NCBI RefSeq assembly: GCF_001905725.1
Contig: NZ_LIWB01000006.1
Coordinates: 248,001-312,000 of the forward strand
DNA length: 64,000 nt
Source: Streptomyces sp. CB02400
GTDB lineage: Bacteria; Actinomycetota; Actinomycetes; Streptomycetales; Streptomycetaceae
Direction of reading: 5' to 3'
In this document: piece after piece, positions 41,170 to 49,497 of the stretch
Numbering within the stretch: the stretch's first letter is position 1
Layout of the letters: each line of letters starts with the position of its first letter
Position numbers and translations under genes: made by a program
The notes under the pieces: generated by a model
Databases searched by the model: none
What the model was told of the DNA's origin: nothing
What the model saw: only the letters and a program-made list of their open reading frames with translations

Positions 41170-42398
41170 CGCACCGCCCGACCGGGGAACCCTTGAGGCC
41201 CGTACGCCCGCATCCCGCCGACGCCGCCCACGACGGCCGGCCGCCCGAGCCCGCCGACATCGACCCCGCCGTGCTCACCGCCCTCCTGCACCGGCACGGC
41301 TGGCAGCGGCGCGGCGGCGCCGCCGGACGCTACGACCGCTGGACCCCGCCCGGACCCGGCACCGGCACCAGTCTGCTGGTACCGGCCGGCCGCGCCTTCC
41401 CCGACAGCGAGGACCTGCTCACCGAGGCCCTGCAGGCACTGTCCCGCAGCGCCACGCCCTCCGCCCGCGAGATCCTGCTCGCCCTCGCCGTGCCCGGCGA
41501 CGAGATCCACTGGTGGCGCGACATACCGGCGGGACCCGGCGGCGCCACCGCCTGGACCGCGGAGGAACAGCTGCGCTCCGCCGCCCGCCGGACCCTCCTC
41601 GCCGCCGCACTCGCCACCCGCGCGCGAGCCGGCTTCCACGGCGCCCGGCACCGCCGCCAGGCCGCCGCCGCACTGGACACCGTCCTCGTCGGACCCGCGG
41701 CCGGCGGTCGCCGGCTGACCGCGTTCGCCCCCGTCACCACCGGCCGCTCCCTCGCCGTACGCCTCCACCACGCCCTGTACGCCACCCGCGAGGCCATCGA
41801 CTACCGCCGCGCCACCGGCGGCATGGACGCCTTCGACACGGCCGTCACGGCCGGCGTCAGCCATGAGCTCACCGAGGCCCTCGTCGCCCTGGTCCGGGGC
41901 ACGGAGGGCGCCCGGATCGCCGTGGCCTGGGCCCCGGCGGCCGGCGTGCCCGAGGGCTGCGCCGCCGCGGAACCCGTCGAGTTCTCACCCGGCGACCTGC
42001 CCGTGCTGCTCGAGGCCGGCCTGCGCTACCAGCGCGCTGAGCCGTCGATGACGGTGCGGATCACCGGCACGGTGGTCCGGATGCACAGGTCGGGGCACCG
42101 CGGCGAGGGCACGGTCCGGCTGCGCGTACTCGCCGGGGCCGAGGTCGGCCACGTCCGGATCGCACTCGGCGAGGAGGACTACCGCGTCGCCGGACACGCC
42201 CACCTCGTCGGACTGCCGGTGCGGGTGCGCGGGCGGTTGGAGAGCCGGGGCGGCTTCCGCCGGCTCACCGACGTCGGCGAGCTGGCACCGGTGCAGGTCG
42301 ACGAGGCCGAACGGGACCGGCTGATGAAGGCACTCCAGGCGAACGCCGAGACCGCTGCCTTCTTCGGCGAGGCCTGCGGACCGGACTGCGAGGACTGA
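41166..42398 (+). CDS. unknown protein coupled to DUF4365
   Basis: 410-residue soluble protein I do not recognise. The first 55 residues are Pro/Arg-rich, then an alpha/beta region (LHRHGWQRRGGAAGRYDRW; LLVPAGRAFPDSEDLLTEAL), a long helical middle and a C-terminal 110-residue all-beta region (MTVRITGTVVRMHRSG, EGTVRLRVLAG, GLPVRVRGRLESRG) whose spacing is reminiscent of an OB-type nucleic-acid binding fold. The GTG start overlaps the DUF4365 stop. Ends with Cys-rich EACGPDCED. The 20-bp tandem repeat begins 3 bp after the stop. Confidence 0.7.
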   Translation: MTHRPTGEPLRPVRPHPADAAHDGRPPEPADIDPAVLTALLHRHGWQRRGGAAGRYDRWTPPGPGTGTSLLVPAGRAFPDSEDLLTEALQALSRSATPSAREILLALAVPGDEIHWWRDIPAGPGGATAWTAEEQLRSAARRTLLAAALATRARAGFHGARHRRQAAAALDTVLVGPAAGGRRLTAFAPVTTGRSLAVRLHHALYATREAIDYRRATGGMDAFDTAVTAGVSHELTEALVALVRGTEGARIAVAWAPAAGVPEGCAAAEPVEFSPGDLPVLLEAGLRYQRAEPSMTVRITGTVVRMHRSGHRGEGTVRLRVLAGAEVGHVRIALGEEDYRVAGHAHLVGLPVRVRGRLESRGGFRRLTDVGELAPVQVDEAERDRLMKALQANAETAAFFGEACGPDCED

Positions 42399-42400
42399 CA

Positions 42401-42520
42401 CCGGACAGCGGGAACCGATATCGGACCGCGGGAACCGATACCGAACCGCGACAACCGATATCGGACCGCGGGAACCGATACCGAACCGCGACAACCGATA
42501 TCGGACCGCAGGGACTGATT
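42401..42520. repeat. six 20-bp tandem units upstream of thrS
   Basis: Units of 20 bp exactly: copies 42421-42440 and 42461-42480 are identical, as are copies 42441-42460 and 42481-42500, giving a 40-bp higher-order period. The first (42401-42420) and last (42501-42520) are diverged. The array ends beside a TTCGCG-N20-TACGAT candidate promoter (TACGAT 42545-42550) of thrS. Confidence 0.9.
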
Positions 42521-42611
42521 TCGCGGTCGGCGGGCCCGGGTCGGTACGATCGCACCCATGCGTGCGCTCCGGTATGGCGCCGCGACCACAGCCTTCAGTC
42601 AGGAGAGACCG

Positions 42612-44588
42612 GTGTCAGACGTCCGTGTGATCATCCAACGCGATTCCGAGCGGGAAGAACGCGTGGTGACGACGGGCACTACGGCCGCCGAGCTCTTCGC
42701 CGGCGAGCGCTCGGTCATCGCCGCGCGCGTGGCCGGTGAGCTCAAGGACCTCTCCTACGAGGTCAAGGACGGCGAGACCGTCGAGGGGGTGGAGATCTCC
42801 TCCGAGGACGGTCTGAACATCCTGCGCCACTCCACCGCGCACGTCATGGCCCAGGCCGTGCAGGAGCTGTTCCCCGAGGCCAAGCTCGGCATCGGCCCGC
42901 CGGTCAAGGACGGCTTCTACTACGACTTCGACGTCGAGAAGCCCTTCCACCCCGATGACCTCAAGGCCATCGAGAAGAAGATGCAGGAGATCCAGAAGCG
43001 GGGGCAGAGGTTCTCCCGCCGTGTGGTCACCGACGAGGCCGCCCGCGAGGAACTCGCCGACGAGCCGTACAAGCTGGAGCTGATCGGCCTCAAGGGCTCC
43101 ACCTCGCACGACGACGGCGCGGACGTCGAGGTCGGCGCCGGCGAGCTGACGATCTACGACAACCTGGACGCCAAGACCGGCGAGCTGTGCTGGAAGGACC
43201 TCTGCCGCGGTCCCCACCTGCCCACCACCCGGAACATCCCGGCGTTCAAGCTGATGCGCAACGCCGCCGCCTACTGGCGCGGCAGCGAGAAGAACCCGAT
43301 GCTCCAGCGCATCTACGGCACCGCCTGGCCCACCAAGGACGAGCTGAAGGCCCACCTGGAGTTCCTCGCCGAGGCCGAGAAGCGCGACCACCGCAAGCTC
43401 GGCTCCGAGCTCGACCTGTTCTCCATCCCGGAGCAGATCGGCTCCGGCCTCGCCGTCTTCCACCCCAAGGGCGGCATCATCCGCCGGGTCATGGAGGACT
43501 ACTCGCGGCGCCGCCACGAGGAGGAGGGCTACGAGTTCGTCTACACCCCGCACGCGACGAAGGGGAAGCTCTTCGAGACCTCGGGCCACCTGGACTGGTA
43601 CGCCGACGGCATGTACCCGCCCATGCAGCTCGACGAGGGTGTGGACTACTACCTCAAGCCCATGAACTGCCCGATGCACAACCTGATCTTCGACGCGCGA
43701 GGCCGGTCCTACCGTGAGCTGCCCTTGAGGTTGTTTGAGTTCGGTACGGTCTACCGCTACGAGAAGTCGGGCGTGGTGCACGGCCTGACCCGGGCCCGCG
43801 GCTTCACCCAGGACGACGCGCACATCTACTGCACCCGCGAGCAGATGTCCGAGGAGCTCGACAAGACGCTCACCTTCGTCCTCAACCTGCTGCGCGACTA
43901 CGGTCTGACCGACTTCTACCTGGAGCTGTCCACCAAGGACCCGGAGAAGTTCGTCGGCTCCGACGAGGCGTGGGAAGAGGCCACCGAGACGCTGCGCCAG
44001 GTCGCCGAGAAGCAGAACCTGGAGCTCGTGGCGGACCCGGGCGGCGCCGCCTTCTACGGCCCGAAGATCTCCGTCCAGGCCAAGGACGCCATCGGTCGCA
44101 CCTGGCAGATGTCGACCATCCAGCTCGACTTCAACCTGCCGGAGCGCTTCGACCTGGAGTACACCGCCGCGGACGGTTCCAAGACCCGCCCGGTCATGAT
44201 CCACCGCGCGCTGTTCGGAAGCATCGAGCGCTTCTTCGCGGTGCTCCTGGAGCACTACGCGGGCGCGTTCCCGGCGTGGCTCGCCCCGGTCCAGGCAGTG
44301 GGCATCCCGGTGGGCGACGCCCACGTGCAGTACCTGGAGGAGTTCGCGGGCGAGGCACGGCGGAAGGGGCTGCGCGTCGAGGTGGACTCCTCCTCGGACC
44401 GGATGCAGAAGAAGATCCGCACGCAGCAGAAGCAGAAGGTCCCGTTCATGATCATCGTCGGTGACGAGGACATGCACGCGGGCACGGTGTCGTTCCGCTA
44501 CCGCGACGGTTCGCAGGAGAACGGCATTCCGCGTGACCAGGCGCTGGCGAAGCTCGTTGATGTGGTGGAGCGTCGCGTGCAGGTATGA
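42612..44588 (+). CDS. thrS: threonyl-tRNA synthetase
   Basis: Class II aminoacyl-tRNA synthetase charging tRNA-Thr, 658 residues. Domain order: TGS N-terminal (residues 1-60), the editing domain with HSTAHVMAQAVQ and the zinc/editing Cys-His motif, then the class II core with FHPKGGIIRRVMEDYSRR (motif 1 region), ETSGHLDWYADGMY, the zinc site MNCPMH, and motif 3 HRALFGSIERFFAVLLEHY; C-terminal anticodon-binding domain. GTG 42612 is preferred as AGGAGAG lies 7 bp upstream; an ATG at 42558 would add a stretch with no conserved residues. It ends in a hairpin with U-run. Confidence 0.97.
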   Translation: MSDVRVIIQRDSEREERVVTTGTTAAELFAGERSVIAARVAGELKDLSYEVKDGETVEGVEISSEDGLNILRHSTAHVMAQAVQELFPEAKLGIGPPVKDGFYYDFDVEKPFHPDDLKAIEKKMQEIQKRGQRFSRRVVTDEAAREELADEPYKLELIGLKGSTSHDDGADVEVGAGELTIYDNLDAKTGELCWKDLCRGPHLPTTRNIPAFKLMRNAAAYWRGSEKNPMLQRIYGTAWPTKDELKAHLEFLAEAEKRDHRKLGSELDLFSIPEQIGSGLAVFHPKGGIIRRVMEDYSRRRHEEEGYEFVYTPHATKGKLFETSGHLDWYADGMYPPMQLDEGVDYYLKPMNCPMHNLIFDARGRSYRELPLRLFEFGTVYRYEKSGVVHGLTRARGFTQDDAHIYCTREQMSEELDKTLTFVLNLLRDYGLTDFYLELSTKDPEKFVGSDEAWEEATETLRQVAEKQNLELVADPGGAAFYGPKISVQAKDAIGRTWQMSTIQLDFNLPERFDLEYTAADGSKTRPVMIHRALFGSIERFFAVLLEHYAGAFPAWLAPVQAVGIPVGDAHVQYLEEFAGEARRKGLRVEVDSSSDRMQKKIRTQQKQKVPFMIIVGDEDMHAGTVSFRYRDGSQENGIPRDQALAKLVDVVERRVQV

Positions 44589-44589
44589 G

Positions 44590-44679
44590 GTTGTCCCCGC
44601 GCCAGCGGGGATGGTCCGTCGAACAGGCGGAGCGGCAGCTCTCGGCAGGAGTGCTCCCCGCCATTGCGGGGATATCGGC
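44590..44679 (+). CRISPR. two-repeat type I-E-like CRISPR remnant
   Basis: Repeat 1 (44590-44618, 29 nt) contains the palindromic core TCCCCGCGCCAGCGGGGA, followed by a 32-nt stretch (44619-44650) and a degenerate repeat 2 (44651-44679) sharing 17 of 29 positions, with the same CCCCGC/GCGGGG stem. The 61-nt spacing equals the canonical 29+32 of type I-E arrays. No cas genes are in the window. It lies between thrS and the HIT gene. Confidence 0.65.
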
Positions 44680-44705
44680 CCCCGGGGTATCCCCGGGGGC
44701 CTTTT
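44677..44705 (+). terminator. thrS terminator with U-run
   Basis: GGCCCCCGGGG (44677-44687) pairs perfectly with CCCCGGGGGCC (44691-44701) around TAT, followed by TTTT. It closes transcription through thrS and the CRISPR remnant. Confidence 0.92.
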
Positions 44706-44739
44706 CCACGCCCTCGCGGTGACGCCATATGCTGCACGC

Positions 44740-45285
44740 ATGACGAGTGAGCCGGAGCAGCAGTCGGGAGTGGGCACGCAGGACGCGTTCCAGCGTCTGT
44801 GGACGCCCCACCGGATGGCGTACATCCAGGGCGAGAACAAGCCGAGCGGCCCGGGCGCCGACGACGGCTGCCCCTTCTGCTCCATTCCGGCCAAGTCCGA
44901 CGAGGACGGGCTGATCCTGCGGCGCGGCGAGCGGGTCTACGCGGTGCTCAACCTCTACCCGTACACGGGCGGCCATCTGATGACCGTGCCGTACCGGCAC
45001 GTGGCCGACTACACGGACCTCACCGCGGAGGAGACGGCGGAACTCGCCGAGCTGACCAAGCAGGCGATGACGGCGCTGCGTACCGCGTCGGGCGCGCACG
45101 GCTTCAACATCGGCATGAACCAGGGCACGGTCGCTGGCGCGGGCATCGCCGCCCACCTCCACCAGCACGTCGTCCCACGCTGGGGCGGCGACACGAACTT
45201 CATGCCGGTGGTCGGCCACACAAAGATCCTGCCACAGCTCCTGGCCGACACGAGGAAAATGCTGTCGGAGGCCTGGCCCGCGTAA
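44740..45285 (+). CDS. HIT-family hydrolase/phosphorylase
   Basis: 181-residue histidine-triad protein. The catalytic HxHxH is HLHQHVVPRW; a zinc-like Cys pair is seen in CPFCSIP; the N-terminal extension (DAFQRLWTPHRMAYIQGE) is like the mycobacterial Rv2613c Ap4A phosphorylase, which is also next to thrS and pgsA. Probable substrate is a dinucleoside polyphosphate. ATG 44740 follows the thrS terminator, and a repeat element begins directly at its stop. Confidence 0.88.
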   Translation: MTSEPEQQSGVGTQDAFQRLWTPHRMAYIQGENKPSGPGADDGCPFCSIPAKSDEDGLILRRGERVYAVLNLYPYTGGHLMTVPYRHVADYTDLTAEETAELAELTKQAMTALRTASGAHGFNIGMNQGTVAGAGIAAHLHQHVVPRWGGDTNFMPVVGHTKILPQLLADTRKMLSEAWPA

Positions 45286-45358
45286 CTGCGGGCAATCGTG
45301 CCTCCCCCAGTGCCTTAAGGGCCTGGGAGGTGCCCCCCAGCGGCACGGGCGGGCGCAG
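45286..45358. repeat. structured intergenic repeat, copy B
   Basis: Outer stem CTGCG/CGCAG (45286-45290, 45354-45358) and GTGCC/GGCAC (45298-45302, 45342-45346), inner hairpin CCCAG-CCTTAAGG-CTGGG. Compared with copy A at 17922, several paired bases change on both sides of the stem. It begins at the first base after the HIT stop. Confidence 0.75.
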
Positions 45359-45424
45359 CGGCACCTCGTCAGCGCCGAGCCGCGCACCCACCCCCGCCCA
45401 GCCACAACCCGCCGTACGTGACGC

Positions 45425-47080
45425 TCACGCGTCGTAGACATCCGCCTTCCGGGGCGAAGCATCCTGCACAGCCGTGCTGAGGAACGACGACCGCGACCCG
45501 AACTTCTCCGTGTCCACCCCGTTCTCCTCCAGCACCTTGATCGCAGCGGAGTGCACCACCCGCAGCACCGGCGCGGCCGCCCGCAACGCGTCGTCCGCCA
45601 TGAACCGGTGCCGCCACGGCTTGTCCGCCCACGCGTGCCGCAGACCGAACGGCTCCGGCAGGCTCAGCTTGCCGCCCAGCCAGTACAGCAGCGGCGGGTA
45701 CCAGGTCAGCGGTGCCCGGGCGGCCAGGCGTACCACCTCGTCCGAGTCGACCAGCGGGAGCTTCACCTTCCGGGTCTCCCAGAACCTGATCGACTTCTGG
45801 ACCTCCTTCTCCTTGGCCGCTGGCTTGCTGGTGAACAGCGAGTGCACCGGCCCCAGCGCGTGCCCGGTGACCTCGATGCGCAGCGTCTCGTGCAGCACGG
45901 TCACGGTGATCAGCATGGTGATCACCAACTGGCCGTCCCACAGCGTCCACTGCACGCCCAGATAGTGCCGGTCGCCCGCGCCGAACTGCTGCTTGTTGCA
46001 GATGTCCTGTATGGCGTGCGACTTGACCTGGTACGCCTCGACGTCGGTGCCCTCGGGCCGGGAGACCGCGTCGGCGTTCTCACCGATGGGTGTGACGATC
46101 CAGTGCCGTACCGACGGCTTGGGGAAGCCGCCGGTGTGCAGCGGCCCGCGCTCCAGCATCCGCAGCCGGTCGTGGATGGACTTGATGACGTCCCAGCTGC
46201 GGAACGGGTTGATCTCCCGGTCCGGGTCGACGGGCACCAGGTCCTCGGCGAGCTGCCAGCTCCCCCAGCGCGTGCCCATGCCGAGTATGCCCTTGGGTCC
46301 GGCGTAGAAGACGGAGTTGGACTGCTGTTCGGCGCTGAGCCTGGCCAGGGACTGGCGCAGTTGCTCGGCGGCCGTCTCGCCGGGACTGCTCGGCACCGCC
46401 TCGGGCACCTTGGCACCGACGCTGCTGCCGGAGAGCAGGCCGGCCCAGCGCTCGCGCAGGTCCCTCGCCGTGCGCTCGCAGATCTGCTTGGCCCAGAACC
46501 AGCCCAGCACCGGGGCGACGACCGCCGCGCGGGCGTACCAGCCCCAGAACCCGTCGAACGGCATGCGGATCAGGAACAGCACGGCGAGGGCGCCCACCGC
46601 GACCAGCAGGGTGGTGGCCAGCGCGCCCGCCCGTTTGTCCTCGCGCCTGGACATCGTCGTACGGATCTGGAAGACCAGCAGCCACACCAGCAGGCCCGGA
46701 AGGAAGAGCAGTCCGCACAGGACCATGACGGCGCTCAGCCAGTTGTCCCGCTCGCGGCGGATGCGGTGCGCCGCCAGCGAGTGCTCGACCACCACCTGCG
46801 GCTGGGTGCCGAAGGACTGGATGAGCGGCGCGCGGCCGGAGCCGAGCATCCGGTCGATGATCGCCCTGGAGTACGCCTCGCCCAGGTTGGGCCGGAACAG
46901 CTTCAGCCTGGGTGCGCTCACGGCCGACTTGTGCCACTCGTTGTTGGCTTTGAGTATCTCCTCGGCCTCGTTGTCCCGGTAGGCCGCCGAGGCCAGCGCG
47001 AACGTCGGGGTCTGCCCCTCGCCGCCCGTGCGCGGCACCTGCGGACCGAAGAACTCCGCGTAACCGCTCTCAACGGTCAT
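45425..47080 (-). CDS. large membrane-associated protein, unknown function
   Basis: 551 residues. Two transmembrane hairpins in the N-terminal half: WLSAVMVLCGLLFLPGLLVWLLVF, then GALATTLLVAVGALAVLFLI and the FWGWYARAAVVAPVLGWFW region; later a short helix near VITMLITVTVLH. The N-terminus is Phe/Tyr-rich and the C-terminal half is a large soluble domain (LPQ/HWIVTPIGENADAV, then VKLPLVDSDEVVRLAARA). No known family is evident; ATG 47080 follows GGGGGCGGG. It is convergent with the repeat B and divergent in the region from EF-G2. Confidence 0.78.
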   Translation of the reverse strand: MTVESGYAEFFGPQVPRTGGEGQTPTFALASAAYRDNEAEEILKANNEWHKSAVSAPRLKLFRPNLGEAYSRAIIDRMLGSGRAPLIQSFGTQPQVVVEHSLAAHRIRRERDNWLSAVMVLCGLLFLPGLLVWLLVFQIRTTMSRREDKRAGALATTLLVAVGALAVLFLIRMPFDGFWGWYARAAVVAPVLGWFWAKQICERTARDLRERWAGLLSGSSVGAKVPEAVPSSPGETAAEQLRQSLARLSAEQQSNSVFYAGPKGILGMGTRWGSWQLAEDLVPVDPDREINPFRSWDVIKSIHDRLRMLERGPLHTGGFPKPSVRHWIVTPIGENADAVSRPEGTDVEAYQVKSHAIQDICNKQQFGAGDRHYLGVQWTLWDGQLVITMLITVTVLHETLRIEVTGHALGPVHSLFTSKPAAKEKEVQKSIRFWETRKVKLPLVDSDEVVRLAARAPLTWYPPLLYWLGGKLSLPEPFGLRHAWADKPWRHRFMADDALRAAAPVLRVVHSAAIKVLEENGVDTEKFGSRSSFLSTAVQDASPRKADVYDA

Positions 47081-47187
47081 TCCCGCCCCCGATCGCCGCG
47101 ACTGTCGTCTTGCGGCCTTCCCGACTTCCTTGTTGCGCACACCTGTTGATCAGGTCTTCAGCGTATCCGTACCCACTGTCGTCCGTC

Positions 47188-47211
47188 GGCGGACGGCCGA
47201 AGCCGTCCGCC
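47188..47211. other. hairpin in the gap before the EF-G-like gene's 3' end
   Basis: GGCGGACGG (47188-47196) and CCGTCCGCC (47203-47211) form a 9-bp stem with CCGAAG loop. It lies between the two minus-strand genes and could be a regulatory or processing hairpin; nothing identifies it further. Confidence 0.4.
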
Positions 47212-47260
47212 GCCACGGAGTGAAGCATTCCGAAGTCGTCCTGGCGCGAGGGGCGTACGC

Positions 47261-47290
47261 GGGCGCCCGCCGGGTCTCCCGGGGGCGCCC
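47261..47290 (-). terminator. terminator-like hairpin after the EF-G-like gene
   Basis: GGGCGCCC (47261-47268) pairs with GGGCGCCC (47283-47290), with CCGGG/CCCGG as an inner stem and TCT loop. It lies 9 bp after the EF-G-like stop on the minus strand. Confidence 0.7.
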
Positions 47291-47298
47291 GTCACCGG

Positions 47299-49497
47299 CT
47301 ACGAGGCGGTACGCGCCTCTTCCTTGACCCGTTCCGCCACGTTCGACGGCATGGGTTCGTGCCGCGCGTACCGGCGGCTGAACCGGGCGGTGCCGTGCGA
47401 GAGGGAGCGCAGGTCGACGGCGTACCGGCCGATCTCGATCTCCGGGACCTCGGCCTTGATGAGGGTGCGCCCGCCGGGTGACTGCTCGGTGCCGAGCACC
47501 CGGCCGCGCCGGCCGGACAGGTCGCTCATCACGGGGCCGACGTAGTCGTCGCCTACCAGGACGCTCACCTCGGCCACCGGCTCCAGCAGATGGATCTTCG
47601 CGTCCGCGGCCGCCTCCCGCAGGGCCAGCGCGCCGGCCGTCTGGAACGCGGCGTCGGAGGAGTCCACGGAGTGCGCCTTGCCGTCGAGGAGTGTCACGCG
47701 GACGTCGATCAGCGGGTGTCCCGCGGCGACTCCCTTGACGGCCTGGGCCCGTACGCCCTTCTCGACGGAAGGGATGAACTGGCGCGGCACCGCGCCGCCG
47801 ACCACCTTGTCGACGAACTCGATGCCCGAGCCGTTCGGCAGCGGCTCCACCTCGATCTCGCAGATGGCGAACTGTCCGTGTCCGCCGGACTGTTTGACGT
47901 GCCGGCCGCGCCCGGCCGCCTTGCCGCCGAACGTCTCCCTGAGCGACACCCGGTGCGGTACGACGTCGACCTGGACGCCGTAGCGGCTGCGCAGCCGCTC
48001 CAGGGCCACGTCCGCGTGCGCCTCGCCCAGGCACCACAGCACCACCTGGTGGGTGTCCTGGTTCTGTTCCAGCCGCATCGTCGGATCCTCGGCCACCAGC
48101 CGGGACAGCCCCTGCGAGAGCTTGTCCTCGTCGGGTTTGCTGTGCGCCTGGATGGCCAGCGGCAGCAGCGGATCGGGCATCTCCCACGGCTCCATGAGCA
48201 ACGGGTCGTCCTTGGCGGACAGGGTGTCGCCGGTCTCCGCGCGGCTGAGCTTCGCCACGCACGCGAGGTCGCCCGCGATGACGTGGGAGACGGGCCGCTG
48301 CTGCTTGCCGAACGGTGTGGACAGGGCGCCGATCCGCTCGTCCACGTCGTGGTCCTCGTGGCCGCGGTCGGCGAGCCCGTGTCCGGAGACGTGCACGGTC
48401 TGGTCGGCGCGCAGGGTGCCGGAGAAGAGCCGGATCAGGGAGAGCCGGCCGACGTACGGGTCGGAGGAGGTCTTCACGACCTCCGCGAGCAGCGGGGCGT
48501 CGGGGTCGCACGGTTTCAGCTCGCGCGGCCTGCCGTCGACGGTGGTCACGCTCGGGGTGCCGTGCTCCAGCGGGGTCGGGAAGCCGCCGGTGACCAGCTC
48601 CAGCAGTTCGACCGTGCCGAGCCCCTGGCGGGCGCCGTCGGCGGCCGGGGCGGCGGCCAGGACGGGGAAGAACACCCCGCGCGCGACCGCCCGTTCCAGG
48701 TCCTCGATCAGTGTCTCGACGTCGACCTGCTCGCCGCCGAGGTAGCGGTCCATGAGGGTCTCGTCCTCGCTCTCGGCGATGATCCCCTCGATGAGCCGGC
48801 CGCGGGCCTCCTCGATCAGCGGGAGCTGGTCCTCGCCGGGCTCCGACTCCTTGCGCTCGCCGGTGGAGTAGTCGAACAGCTTCCGCGACAGCAGTCCGGT
48901 CAGACCCGTCACGGGCGCGTGCCCGTCGGGTCCCTCCGGGCCGTGCAGCGGCAGGTACAGCGGCAGTACGGCGTCGGGGTCGTCGCCGCCGAACGTCTCC
49001 GCGCAGACGCGGGTCATCTCCTCGAAGTCCGCGCGGGCCGCCTCCAGGTGCGTGACGACGATGGCGCGCGGCATGCCGACCGCCGCGCACTCGTCCCACA
49101 CCATGCGGGTCGAGCCGTCCACGCCGTCCGAGGCCGAGACGACGAAGAGGGCCGCGTCCGCCGCCCGCAGACCGGCCCTGAGTTCCCCGACGAAGTCGGC
49201 GTATCCGGGGGTGTCCAGAAGGTTGACCTTGATGCCGTCCCATTCGAGGGGCACCAGGGAGAGCTGTACGGAGCGCTGCTGCCGGTGCTCGATGTCGTCG
49301 TAGTCGGAGACGGTGCCGCCGTCCTCCACGCGGCCCGCCCGGTTCACCGCCCCCGCGGTCAGCGCGAGGGCCTCCACCAGGGTCGTCTTGCCCGATCCGG
49401 AGTGGCCGACCAGCACCACATTCCGTACGGACGTGGGGTGGCCGGCCGCCTGTGCCCTGCCGGCGGCTCCGGGGTGTGTGTGCGCCTTGTCGCCCAT
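47299..49497 (-). CDS. elongation factor G-like protein (EF-G2)
   Basis: 732-residue translation-factor-like GTPase with the five domains of EF-G. G1 is GHSGSGKTT (31-39); G3 is DTPGYADF, where Tyr 99 replaces the catalytic His of EF-G; G4 aligns as THLE (149-152) in place of NKMD, so GTP specificity is doubtful. The domains III-V are EF-G-like (IPSVEKGVRAQAV, PGGRTLIKAEVPEIE). Mycobacterial EF-G2 is reported to lack translocation activity, which fits. ATG 49497 follows CGGGAGGCAGG. Role unknown; stress or ribosome recycling are guesses. Confidence 0.88.
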   Translation of the reverse strand: MGDKAHTHPGAAGRAQAAGHPTSVRNVVLVGHSGSGKTTLVEALALTAGAVNRAGRVEDGGTVSDYDDIEHRQQRSVQLSLVPLEWDGIKVNLLDTPGYADFVGELRAGLRAADAALFVVSASDGVDGSTRMVWDECAAVGMPRAIVVTHLEAARADFEEMTRVCAETFGGDDPDAVLPLYLPLHGPEGPDGHAPVTGLTGLLSRKLFDYSTGERKESEPGEDQLPLIEEARGRLIEGIIAESEDETLMDRYLGGEQVDVETLIEDLERAVARGVFFPVLAAAPAADGARQGLGTVELLELVTGGFPTPLEHGTPSVTTVDGRPRELKPCDPDAPLLAEVVKTSSDPYVGRLSLIRLFSGTLRADQTVHVSGHGLADRGHEDHDVDERIGALSTPFGKQQRPVSHVIAGDLACVAKLSRAETGDTLSAKDDPLLMEPWEMPDPLLPLAIQAHSKPDEDKLSQGLSRLVAEDPTMRLEQNQDTHQVVLWCLGEAHADVALERLRSRYGVQVDVVPHRVSLRETFGGKAAGRGRHVKQSGGHGQFAICEIEVEPLPNGSGIEFVDKVVGGAVPRQFIPSVEKGVRAQAVKGVAAGHPLIDVRVTLLDGKAHSVDSSDAAFQTAGALALREAAADAKIHLLEPVAEVSVLVGDDYVGPVMSDLSGRRGRVLGTEQSPGGRTLIKAEVPEIEIGRYAVDLRSLSHGTARFSRRYARHEPMPSNVAERVKEEARTAS

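Noticed and set aside
42521..42611. T-box leader controlling thrS
   Set aside because: No T-box consensus or specifier stem is present; the upstream space is too short and is filled by the 20-bp array.
42615..44894. 759-codon minus-strand frame opposite thrS
   Set aside because: It is the shadow of thrS; its left end includes typical spurious peptides from the CRISPR-like palindromes.
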